Origin: Streptomyces sp. NBC_01454
GTDB taxonomy: Bacteria > Actinomycetota > Actinomycetes > Streptomycetales > Streptomycetaceae
NCBI RefSeq assembly: GCF_036227565.1
Contig: NZ_CP109461.1
Location: 248,001-312,000 of the forward strand
Length of the DNA stretch: 64,000 nucleotides
Direction of reading: 5' to 3'
The notes below the pieces were generated by a model. It saw only the letters and a list, made by a program, of their open reading frames with translations, searched no databases and was not told where the DNA came from. A program made the translations under genes and the position numbers. This document shows positions 26,502 through 34,171 of this stretch, piece by piece; the stretch's first letter is position 1; the number at the start of each line of letters is the position of its first letter.

Positions 26502-26557
26502 TGAGCGTGGACACCCTGATCATTGGATCGTGATGATCCATAGGACAGGAGTTCCCG

Positions 26558-26845
26558 TTGGGGACGTCGAAGTACTCGCCTGAGTTCCGGGCCGATGCCG
26601 TCGCGCTGTATCACTCGAGCCCGGGTGGGACGTACGCGTCGGTGGCCAAGGACCTGGGCGTCAACCACGAGACGCTCCGCACGTGGGTGCGGGATGCCGA
26701 GCAGGCCGCCCGGCCCGGGGCGGTGGAGGCCACCGCGATGGAGAAGGAGAACCGGCAGCTGAGGGCGCGGGTGAAGGAACTCGAGCTCGAGCGGGAGATC
26801 CTGCGGAGGGCCGCGAAGTATTTTGCGGCGGAGACCAGTTGGTGA
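26558..26845 (+). CDS. IS3-family orfA
   Basis: 95 residues from a TTG start. The helix-turn-helix KYSPEFRADAVALYHSS / VNHETLRTWVRDAEQ is followed by a zipper-like helix ending LEREILRRAAKYFAAE. The last codons overlap orfB (GTGA at 26842), the usual site of -1 frameshifting. AGGACAGGAG precedes the start. Confidence 0.88.
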   Translation: MGTSKYSPEFRADAVALYHSSPGGTYASVAKDLGVNHETLRTWVRDAEQAARPGAVEATAMEKENRQLRARVKELELEREILRRAAKYFAAETSW

Positions 26846-27738
26846 GCAGCCGCTTCCAGTTCGTCGAGGATCACCGTGGCGCCTTCGGCGTCAAGCGGCT
26901 GTGCCGGATACTCGCGGTCTCGCGTTCCGGCTTCTACCGGTGGCTGGCCGGCGCATCCGCGCGGGCCAGCCGGGCGAGGGCGGATGCCGAGCTCGCCGAG
27001 CACATCAACCGGATCCATCAGGAATCGGACGGCACCTATGGGGTTCCGCGCGTCACCGCCGAGCTGAAGGAGGCCGGGAAGCCGGTCAATCACAAGCGGG
27101 TCGAGCGCGTCATGCGCAAGTTCCACATCGTCGGGCTGCACCTGCGCAAGAAGGTCCGCACCACCATTCCCGAGCCGTCGGCGACACCGGTGCCGGACCT
27201 GCTCCAGCGGGACTTTGCTGCCCCGGTGCCGAACACCAAGTACGTGGGCGACATCACCTATCTCCCGATCGGCAACGGCCAATTCCTTTATCTGGCAACG
27301 GTGTTGGACCTGTGCTCGAAACGCCTGACGGGCTGGTCGATCGCCGACCACATGCGGACCTCGCTGGTCACCGACGCGCTCAGGGCCGCAGCGAGGGCCC
27401 GCGGCGGGGACGGCCTGCGCGGGGCGATATTTCACAGCGACAACGGGGCGCAATATGTGTCGAAGGAGTTCGCCCAGGTCTGCTCGGAGCTGGGCGTGAC
27501 CAGATCGCGAGGCACGGTCGGCACAAGTGCGGACAACGCCGCCGCGGAGAGTCTGAACGCGACCATGAAGCGCGAAACGCTCCAGGGCCGCAAGCGGTGG
27601 AACGGGGCCAGTGAGGCCCGCCTCGCGGTCTTCCGCTGGGCGACCCGCTACAACACCCGCCGACGGCACTCCCGCCTCGGCCAGATCAGCCCGATCACCT
27701 ACGAACAGCGATCAACTACGCTGGCCACCGCCGCATGA
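26842..27738 (+). CDS. IS3-family orfB transposase
   Basis: 298 residues. HTH_21 region with RLCRILAVSRSGFYRWLAG, then an integrase core with the DDE residues in KYVGDITYLPIG, FHSDNGAQYVSKEF and DNAAAESLNATMKRE. The tail NTRRRHSRLGQISPITYEQR is typical. No stop or frameshift. Produced as an orfAB fusion by -1 frameshift at the overlap, as in other IS3 elements. Confidence 0.93.
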   Translation: MSSRFQFVEDHRGAFGVKRLCRILAVSRSGFYRWLAGASARASRARADAELAEHINRIHQESDGTYGVPRVTAELKEAGKPVNHKRVERVMRKFHIVGLHLRKKVRTTIPEPSATPVPDLLQRDFAAPVPNTKYVGDITYLPIGNGQFLYLATVLDLCSKRLTGWSIADHMRTSLVTDALRAAARARGGDGLRGAIFHSDNGAQYVSKEFAQVCSELGVTRSRGTVGTSADNAAAESLNATMKRETLQGRKRWNGASEARLAVFRWATRYNTRRRHSRLGQISPITYEQRSTTLATAA

Positions 27739-27757
27739 CAACCGGTGTCCACGATCA

Positions 27758-27930
27758 CGGGGAAGGCCCCCTGGTCCCTCCTGCGACGCGGCTGGCTCTC
27801 CAACGTCGCCTTCAGCCCCCCCGAACACCTCGTCCAGCGCATCCGACGCGGCCTACGCCACATCCAGTACCGCAGCGACCTTATCGACGGGTGCCTCGCC
27901 GAGACCGGCCTGACCATCAGACCCACCTGA
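27758..27930 (+). pseudogene. C-terminal fragment of an IS630-family transposase
   Basis: The frame PWSLLRRGWLSNVAFSPPEH and LRHIQYRSDLIDGCLAETGL, ending at 27930, is the conserved C-terminus of IS630 transposases. It is the other end of the gene whose head is at 26068-26501. Confidence 0.75.
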
Positions 27931-27974
27931 GCAACTACGCGACATCACGAGTTCAACCTCAGTAATCAATCGAC

Positions 27975-28398
27975 GTTGCCCTCTCTTCCGTGTCCGTGGT
28001 GAACATTGCGTACTCTGCGTCGATGAACTCGAACTTGTCGCTCACCGAGGATCCTTGGCAAAGTACGCCGCGACTTTTTCCAGGAAAGCGACCTTCTGCC
28101 GCAGTTCCCTCAGTTCGCGTTCCTGCTCGCGGAGTCGGGCCCGTTCATTCACCGTGAGGGGCGGTTCCTCTCCCGCGTGCTCACGGCGGTAGGCGTTGAC
28201 CCAATTCCCGAGCGTGCCTTCGACAAGTCCGAGTTCCCGGGCGACCTGGGCGACCGGACGCGAGGTCTCGATCACCAACTTCACGGCCTCTTCCCGATAC
28301 TCAGGAGTGAAATTCCTGCGTTTCCGCGACAACCGACTTCCCTTTCCGGATAGTCCCATCGTAGTGGGACCACTGTCCGGAAACTTCGGGGCGCCTCA
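27975..28398 (-). mobile_element. truncated IS3-family element, 5' portion
   Basis: The outer repeat TGAGGCGCCCCGAAGTTTCC read inward from 28398 is the same as in the element at 17189-21794. The unit contains orfA and only about 22 codons of orfB, ending near 27976. About 125 bases of it are identical, in inverted orientation, to the start of the 62103-63115 fragment. Confidence 0.8.
28042..28359 (-). CDS. IS3-family orfA
   Basis: 105 residues, nearly identical to the orfA at 21438-21755 (for example RRNFTPEYREEAVKLVIETS against RRKFTPEYREEAVRMVIETS). Helix-turn-helix plus zipper-like helix. The frame is intact but the orfB that should follow is truncated after about 22 codons, so the element cannot move by itself. 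Confidence 0.88.
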   Translation of the reverse strand: MGLSGKGSRLSRKRRNFTPEYREEAVKLVIETSRPVAQVARELGLVEGTLGNWVNAYRREHAGEEPPLTVNERARLREQERELRELRQKVAFLEKVAAYFAKDPR

Positions 28399-28764
28399 AA
28401 CCCCCGGCGCTTGAGGTACTTGCCCACACCGGGCTCGGTGAATCGGCCCCGGTACAGCTTGACGATCAGCTCGCCTGTCTGCCCCCGTGTCCACAGCTGA
28501 CCCGAAAGTCCCAGGTCGGAAGGGATGTGTTCGAGGACAGCCTGCCGGACGGCGGCCTGCTCGGCCTCGGACAGGACCTGGTGTTCTCCTACGCGCCGGC
28601 CTGCCACCTCGCCCACCAGTTGTCGACGGCCCTGACCGACACTTGAGCAGGGCGGCAACCTCTGCCCGGTCCCGGCCCTCCACCAACGCGGACACCGCCA
28701 GCAACCGCACGGTCTCCTGGGCATCCGGCGACCACGTCCGTGCATCCCCCACGAGCTCACTCAC
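28399..28764 (-). pseudogene. N-terminal fragment of an IS630-family transposase, frameshifted
   Basis: From 28764 the frame reads TVRLLAVSALVEGRDRAEVA, then after a one-base shift near 28640 continues SVRAVDNWWARW and EQAAVRQAVLEHIPSDLGL, WTRGQTGELI and GVGKYLKRRGF. This is an IS630 head of a different subgroup from the one at 26068. It is cut at 28398 by the IS3 fragment; the catalytic domain is absent. Confidence 0.7.
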
Positions 28765-28814
28765 GCACAGTCAACGAGCCTGACCCCAATGCGTCTCGGG
28801 TCAATAGGACACGG

Positions 28815-29807
28815 TCTTATGCGCTCAGCCATTTGGGTCATGATGCTATGCAAGGGGTTGCCTGTGGGCAAGCCTTGTGGGCTACTTGAACTGAACCCGG
28901 TGGGATGCTGTTGTCGGTCAGTAGCTCACCTCGTCTTGGTGTACCGCTGACACGGAGCCAATTGACGTATCTGCTGAAAAGTGGGGGTTCCTCTCGCCTC
29001 GATGGGGCCCCTCCTCGGGGCGAGAGCTCTCATGCAAGTTCTCGAATCCGCAGGGATTGCAGGTCCAGGATCCACCTACTTCGTGGCCTGGGGCAGGCCC
29101 TGCACTTTCCCTTTCCTACGCATGCGAGCTGGCGTTAAGGACTGTCTCGTAAATGATCTTTGGCGGTGTGTCGGCCGCTGGTCCACTGTTCGCTTATCCG
29201 GCGAGGACGAGGTTGTGCAGGCGGGCGATGCCGAGCATGGCGTGGTGGACGCCGTCGCCTTTCAGGCGGCAGTCGCGGAGGATCTTCCAGCTCTTCATCC
29301 GGGCGAAGGCGTGCTCGACGCGGGCTCGGACTTTGCGGTGGGAGGTGTTGTGTTCCTCCTTCCAGGCGGGCAGTTCGGCCTGGCCGCGTTCGCGGCGGTG
29401 CGGTATGACCAGGCCGGTGCCCCGATAGCCGCCGTCGGCGATCACCGTGGTCTTGCCGACGGCCGCCTTGGCTCCGGACAGGTCCCACGCCTTGCAGTCG
29501 TTGCGGTTGCCGGGCAGCGCCGGCCCACGGCGACGATCAGCTGGCTGTCGGCGTCGATGACGACCTGGTGGTTGGTCGAGTAGCGGTAGTTCTTCGACTG
29601 CTTGGCCACGGTGTGGTCCCGGGTGGGGACCAGCGTGCCATCCACGATCAGGACAGCGTCCTTGCGGAACCGCTTGCGGGGCTGAAGCGCCAGATGCGGG
29701 CCGAGGTGGTCGACGATGCGGTCCGCTGCCGACTTCGAGACGCCGAACAGCGGCGCCAGCTGCCGCAGTGTCAGGTTCGTACGCCAGTAAGCGGCAACCA
29801 GCAGAAC
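28815..29807. repeat. 993-bp direct repeat, copy 1
   Basis: Bases 28815-29807 are nearly identical to 59651-60643, in the same orientation; I see only two differences (28855 G against C, and one G/A near 29248). It holds about 320 bases of non-coding DNA and most of an IS5-family element. Copy 1 ends exactly where the next IS3 begins at 29808. Confidence 0.92.
29194..29807 (-). pseudogene. IS5-family transposase, truncated and frameshifted
   Basis: Two minus-strand frames together encode LAPLFGVSKSAADRIVDHLG, VLIVDGTLVPTRDH, and, after a one-base deletion near 29512, GNRNDCKAWDLSG, VIADGGYRGTGLVIPHR and RVEHAFARMKSWKILRDCRL. The N-terminus is removed by the IS3 at 29808; it is complete in copy 2 (60799). 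The left inverted repeat of the element lies near 29139-29160 (GACTGTCTCGTAAATGATC). Confidence 0.85.
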
Positions 29808-29858
29808 TGGCCTTCCCCTCGTAGCGTGGAGGTGTGACTGAAGGGGAAGTTGAGGGTC

Positions 29859-30186
29859 ATGGGTGGGAAGCGACGGTCGTATGACGCGCCCTTTCGTGAG
29901 GGTGCGGTACGGATTGTGTTGGAGACGGGGAAGACGGCGGCGGTGGTCGCGCGGGACCTGTGACGACCTGGGGGTGCACGAGGGCACGCTGCAGACCTGG
30001 GTCCACCGGGCCAAGGCTCGCGCGGCCGCGGAGGCCGCGGGCGGGCTGGAGGAGTCCGAGCGGGAGGAACTGCGCCGGCTGCGTGAGGAGAACCGGCAGC
30101 TGCGCAGGGAGAACACCGAGGTCGGGATGGAGCGCGATGTCCTCAAGCGTTCCGTGGTCCTCTGGGTGAAGGAGGCGACGAAGTGA
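29859..30186 (+). pseudogene. IS3-family orfA with a small internal duplication
   Basis: From ATG 29859 the frame reads KRRSYDAPFREGAVRIVLE and stops after VVARDL. A short duplication around GACCTGTGACGACCTGGG (near 29958) breaks the frame; afterwards GVHEGTLQTWVHRAKA and the zipper helix REENRQLRRENTEV follow in the next frame to 30186. Without the duplication the protein would be a normal orfA, so this copy is inactive. Confidence 0.75.
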
Positions 30187-31109
30187 CGGTTGCGGGCTTC
30201 ATCGCCGACCAGCGGACCGAGCACCACGTCCCGCACACGGTTGCCTGCCGGGCGCTCGGGGTGTCCGAGTCCTGGTTCTACAAATGGCGACGTCGCCCCG
30301 AGCAGCCGACGAAACGCGAGGTCAGACGAGCTACGCTGGCCGAGCGGATCACCCACTTCTTCAACGCGTCGGGCCGGACCTACGGCTCGCCGAGGATCAC
30401 ACTGGATCTGTGGGCCGAGGGTTGGCAGGTCTCGCAGAACACCGTCGCCCAGATCATGGCCGACCTCAGTCTGCAGGGCCGCAAGCCACCGCGCAGGCGC
30501 AAGAATCTGACTCGCCAGGGTAAGCGGAAAGCCGCCCGCGACCTGGTACTTCGCCGCTACGACGCCATCGGGCCCGACCTTCTGTGGTGGGGCGATATGA
30601 CCGAGCTTGAGACCGGCGAGGGCAAGCTCTACCTCGCATCCGTCCACGATGCGTTCTCACGGCGGGTATTGGGCTACGCGATGGGCGAGCGGCACGATGC
30701 GTCGCTGGTCAGCGCATCGTTGCAGATGGCCGCCGCGACGCGGGGCGGGAGCGTGGGCGGCGTGATTTTTCATAGCGACAGGGGGGCGGAGTATACGAGT
30801 GAGGCGTACGACAGCCTCTGCGGCCGGCCGGCCGGCCGGCTGGGTGTGGTGCAGTCCATGGGGCGCGTGGGCTCGGCCCTGGACAACGCTGCCGCGGAAT
30901 CGTTCCACTCGTCGATCAAGGCCGAGTACATTCGCCGGCACCGCTTCGCCACTCGCGCCGAGGCCCGACTGAAGATCGCCACCTGGATCGCGGACTTCTT
31001 CAACACGCGCCGCAGACACAGCGCCGCCGGAGGGTTGGCTCCGGCGGAGTTCGAACGAATCATCAACCAGAAGCGCGCAGAGGCCCGTTCACAAGCCCGA
31101 GCCGCATAG
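30183..31109 (+). CDS. IS3-family orfB transposase
   Basis: 308 residues. HTH_21 region (CRALGVSESWFYKWRRRPEQ) and an integrase core with DDE residues in LWWGDMTELETG, FHSDRGAEYTSEAY and DNAAAESFHSSIKAEY. The tail FFNTRRRHSAAGGLAPAEFE is typical. A short GRPA insertion from a GGCCGGCC repeat (30827-30840) sits between the second Asp and Glu, so activity is uncertain. The start GTGA overlaps orfA. Confidence 0.92.
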   Translation: MTVAGFIADQRTEHHVPHTVACRALGVSESWFYKWRRRPEQPTKREVRRATLAERITHFFNASGRTYGSPRITLDLWAEGWQVSQNTVAQIMADLSLQGRKPPRRRKNLTRQGKRKAARDLVLRRYDAIGPDLLWWGDMTELETGEGKLYLASVHDAFSRRVLGYAMGERHDASLVSASLQMAAATRGGSVGGVIFHSDRGAEYTSEAYDSLCGRPAGRLGVVQSMGRVGSALDNAAAESFHSSIKAEYIRRHRFATRAEARLKIATWIADFFNTRRRHSAAGGLAPAEFERIINQKRAEARSQARAA

Positions 31110-31913
31110 AGGAAGCCTCCACGCTTCCAGGGGATTGCCAGTGGTGCTTTCGAGGAGTTCGGTGATGACGGCGAGTTCGGCGAAGCGGCCGGCTGGTGTG
31201 TTCAGCACGTCCGCGAACTCGCTGCGGATATGCGAGGCGACGTCGGGTGCGAGAAGGCTGTAGCTGTGGAGGGTGGCGGCGTCGTAGCCGGTGGGCGCGA
31301 GTCCCCATCCTTCCCAGTCGAGCATCGTGAGTTGGGGTGCGCAGAGGTTCGCCCAGTTCAGGTCGCCGTGGGCGGTGCTCCAGGACGGGGTTCGGGTGTC
31401 GACGGCGGGACCGAGGAATCTCGGCATGGCCCAGTCGAGGTACTGCTGGTCGGTGGTGTGGCGGTCGGTGGGGATTGTGGCGATGGTGCCGAGGGCGGTA
31501 TGCAGGGATGTCCACCACGACGTGGGCAGGTTGGGGTTCGTCGTCAGGGTCGGTGCGGTCGCGACAGGGTGTTCGTCGATGTGGTCGTACAGCTCGGCGC
31601 GGTAGCGCCGCGGCGGCTCGTTCCAGTCATGGATCGTGCGCAGGCGGGGGCGGGGCACCGTCTCCGAGATGGCGCCTTTGGCGTCGCGGGAGCCGTTCCA
31701 GAAGGTGGAGTCGGCCTGGTCGAGGGGTGCGGCGGCGAGGCGGAGCCAGGCGGGGCCGTCTGGGGTGGTGACGGGGCGGCCGAGGGTTCGGCCGTGCCAG
31801 CCCCATGCCTCGTGCCCGCCCGGATGGGGCCGTACGTCCAAGGAGGTGCGGGCTCGGTGGTGGGCGGACCGCATCCGGGCGACGTCCTGGCGGTCGTGGG
31901 GTTCGGGGTGCAT
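31089..31913 (-). pseudogene. aminoglycoside phosphotransferase-like kinase, 3' end replaced by IS3
   Basis: About 258 gene-derived residues (31141-31913). The catalytic loop STAHGDLNWANLC and the metal motif LTMLDWEGWGLAP are those of APH/choline-kinase-like enzymes; the upstream half contains nucleotide-fold features only weakly. The ATG at 31913 overlaps the stop of the SpaB_C-type gene, so it belongs to the lan operon. The last codons (31089-31140) come from the IS3 end, so the true C-terminus is lost, though both catalytic motifs remain. It may modify the peptide or a tailoring substrate, or give self-protection; neither is shown. Confidence 0.75.
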
Positions 31914-32920
31914 TACGGTGCCGTGCCGTCGTCGGGAGTGGTGAGGAGGGTGGTCCGGGCGGCCCGTGCAAGTACGGCCTGGGTGGTGGCGGGCAGGCCG
32001 AGGCGGTTCCAGTGGAAGATCACGTGGCTGGCGAGAGTGTCGCGGAGTCCGCGTTCGAGGGTGCCGTCGCGGGCGGCGTCGGCAAGGCGCCTGCCGGTGG
32101 TGGCAAAGGCTTCGGACCACTGAGTTGCGAAGGCGAGAGGGCCCTCGGCCGCGAAGAGGGTGCCGGTGGGCGAAGCATCCAGGCTGATGAGTCGTCGCAG
32201 GCCGGGGCTCATGCCGTTCAGCTTGTCCGGAGAGGGTTCGGTGGTCAGGGGGCGTTCGCGTACGACGCGGTGCCAGATGTCGGCTTGCTCGTTGTCGTCC
32301 TGGCGGGCGCCGCGGAACAGAGTGCTGCACAAGAGGACAGACAACTCCCGTCGGCCGACTGTGACTTGGTTTGGAATTCTGGGGGTGTGACGTAGGTAGT
32401 CAAGGGTGCCGCGACTGTCGGCGTGGAAGAGGTCATGGGCGATGTCCATGCCCGCCGGTCCGCCGAAGGTGAGCTCTTCGGGTTCGTAGAGGGATTCCCA
32501 CCAGCGTTCGACGGCGCCGTCGGCGGCCATGGTGTCCAGCACGGCCCCGACTGCGGCCGTCATCGCGGTTCTGGTGGCCTTTGGGCCGGGGCGGCACCGC
32601 AGCCTCCAGCAGGGGTGCTTGCGCAGGAACCACCACTCGGCGATCGTCCCGGCATCCTGGGCTTGCTGCAGGTGGGGGGCGAGGCGGGCGGCGGCGATCC
32701 GTTCCGCGCCGTTCCAGTCGGTGAACTGGATTCGGACCTGGTACCAGTCGCGGAGGCCGGCTTGTGCTTCGAGGGCGGCGCGTCCAGCCGCCTTGTACGT
32801 CTCGATGGCCTCGGCGAGGTGGGCGGCTTCCATCGGGGCCTGGGCGGCTGCCTGATCCAGCGGCATTCCCGCGAGGACGGCCACGATGAGGTCCTCTGTG
32901 GTGCGGGGGTTCGGGGGCAT
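31913..32920 (-). CDS. thiopeptide-type bacteriocin biosynthesis protein (SpaB_C-like)
   Basis: 335 residues. After an N-terminal helical part (about 1-55) the segment DWYQVRIQFTDWNGAERIAA begins a stand-alone SpaB_C/thiopep_ocin domain, with WWFLRKHPCWRLRCRPG and FHADSRGTLDYLRH. This domain performs glutamate elimination in LanB-type dehydratases. A full-length LanB is also present, so this protein may act as a second eliminase, as a partner, or in another modification such as a peptidyl transfer. It lies 57 bases after lanC on the same strand and overlaps the kinase start. Confidence 0.85.
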   Translation of the reverse strand: MPPNPRTTEDLIVAVLAGMPLDQAAAQAPMEAAHLAEAIETYKAAGRAALEAQAGLRDWYQVRIQFTDWNGAERIAAARLAPHLQQAQDAGTIAEWWFLRKHPCWRLRCRPGPKATRTAMTAAVGAVLDTMAADGAVERWWESLYEPEELTFGGPAGMDIAHDLFHADSRGTLDYLRHTPRIPNQVTVGRRELSVLLCSTLFRGARQDDNEQADIWHRVVRERPLTTEPSPDKLNGMSPGLRRLISLDASPTGTLFAAEGPLAFATQWSEAFATTGRRLADAARDGTLERGLRDTLASHVIFHWNRLGLPATTQAVLARAARTTLLTTPDDGTAP

Positions 32921-32977
32921 GGGGTGGCCTCTTCTCGACGACAGGCTGGATGGGATCTACGGCGATGGCGGGAGTGC

Positions 32978-34171
32978 TCAGCCGGACAGCAGGCAGGCGT
33001 CCCAGCCGGAGACCGTGGTGCCCTGCGTCTCGGCGGTCAGCAGGGCGAGCGAGCGCCCGGCCTCGCCGTCCAGGAATCCGTCATCGGCGGCGGGTGCCTG
33101 CTGCAGGAGCAAGGTGCGCAGGCCGGGCAGATGGGCGTCGAAGCCGGTCACGGCGGCGTCGCGGGCGACACGGTGGGTGGTGTGGAGCAGGCCGGCGGCG
33201 CCGTGGCAGATCCCGACGTCGCGGATGCGGCCGAGCTGGTCGGGGTCGGACAGGCAGGCGATCAGGGCGCGTTCGGCGAGGTATTGCCGGTCGGTGTCGC
33301 CGAGGGCGAGGGCGGCGAGTTGCTGGGCGCGGGCGAGGCCGGGGGTGCCATAGCACCAGCTCGGCCGCAGCGGGCCGGGCTGCTTCACGGTGCCGGTGCG
33401 GTGCTCGGCCCGGGTGATCCACTGCGGCCACCACGGGCTGGTCTCGGTGCCCTGGCGCCAGCGGTCCAGCCAGCCGCAGATCCGTTTCATCGCCGCGATC
33501 TGGCCGTCCACGACCCATCCCGCCCGCGCGCCGATGGCCAGCAGGGACAGAATCCCGCCGACACCGTGGGCCATCCCCAGGTTCCCGTGCCCGCCGGGAA
33601 ACTCCGCCGTGCGACTGCCGGAGGGATCGAGGTCTGTCCACCATCCCGGGAGTTGGTCGGGGTCGTTGTCGAGGGGAAGCGTCAGTCGCACCAGGTAGGT
33701 GAGGACTTCGCGCAGGGCCGGGGCGGCCGTCTCGCGGCTGAGCAGGTAGGAGCCCAGGCCGGTGAGCCCGTAGAAGAGGTCGAACTCGCCGACGCGGGGG
33801 CGTATCTGGCGGTCGATGCGCGCGTGCGCGGCGTGGATGCGCTGTCGGGTGAGCTGGGTGATCTGGGAGTCGAGGGCGTGCAGGGCGCCGCTGTAGCGGC
33901 CGGTGTCCCGGGCCGCGGCGTGCAGGGCGAAGGCGACGGCCGGGGCACCGACGTACAGCGACGCGTCCTCGTCGGCGAGGAGGTTTTTGGTGCAGGACGC
34001 GAGGCGGGTGTGTGCATCGGCCCAGGATGTGAGGCTGCGGTGGGCGCGCTCGATGTGCAGCAGTGCGGTGCCGACGGTGCCGTGGGCGAGTGACTGGGCG
34101 TGCAGAGCGCGAGTGGCGGGGCCGTGGCCGGGGTTGGAAAGTTCCGGGCCGGTGGTCGCTGAAGGGTTCAC
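32978..34171 (-). CDS. lanC: lanthionine synthetase C (LanC) family cyclase
   Basis: 397 residues, normal for LanC. The zinc ligands are present: C273 in SWCYGTPG and C322-H323 in ICHGAAG. Other family blocks are FDLFYGLTGLGSYLL and GGHGNLGMAHGVGG, whose His is thought to take part in catalysis. It adds Cys thiols to dehydrated Ser/Thr to form (methyl)lanthionine rings. The GTG start overlaps the lanB stop (GTGA, 34168-34171), so the two are translationally coupled. Confidence 0.95.
   Translation of the reverse strand: MNPSATTGPELSNPGHGPATRALHAQSLAHGTVGTALLHIERAHRSLTSWADAHTRLASCTKNLLADEDASLYVGAPAVAFALHAAARDTGRYSGALHALDSQITQLTRQRIHAAHARIDRQIRPRVGEFDLFYGLTGLGSYLLSRETAAPALREVLTYLVRLTLPLDNDPDQLPGWWTDLDPSGSRTAEFPGGHGNLGMAHGVGGILSLLAIGARAGWVVDGQIAAMKRICGWLDRWRQGTETSPWWPQWITRAEHRTGTVKQPGPLRPSWCYGTPGLARAQQLAALALGDTDRQYLAERALIACLSDPDQLGRIRDVGICHGAAGLLHTTHRVARDAAVTGFDAHLPGLRTLLLQQAPAADDGFLDGEAGRSLALLTAETQGTTVSGWDACLLSG

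Larger units (their letters stand above)
26502..27757 (+). mobile_element. IS3-family element inserted in an IS630 gene
   Basis: Ends TGAGCGTGGACACCC (26502) and, read inward, TGATCGTGGACACCG (27757) form an imperfect inverted repeat around CGTGGACACC. The length is 1256 bp with overlapping orfA and orfB. The flanks are the head and tail of one IS630 type but with the middle lost, so the insertion was accompanied or followed by a deletion; no target duplication is evident. Confidence 0.8.
29808..31140 (+). mobile_element. IS3-family element at the junction with the lan cluster
   Basis: Ends TGGCCTTCCCCTCGTAGCGT (29808) and, read inward, TGGCAATCCCCTGGAAGCGT (31140), followed by GGAGG in both, form a 25-bp imperfect repeat. 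Length 1333 bp. The left flank is the IS5 element and the right flank is the phosphotransferase gene, and the flanking bases (AAC and GTG) do not match, so the element marks a rearrangement or deletion junction. Confidence 0.85.

Noticed and set aside
29036-29055. tRNA T-arm-like sequence (AGTTCTCGAATCCG)
   Set aside because: The loop has one base too many and no acceptor, D or anticodon arm can be folded around it.
28981-29583. 200-codon plus-strand frame in the repeat
   Set aside because: It runs antisense to the IS5 transposase and through the non-coding part; no known motif.
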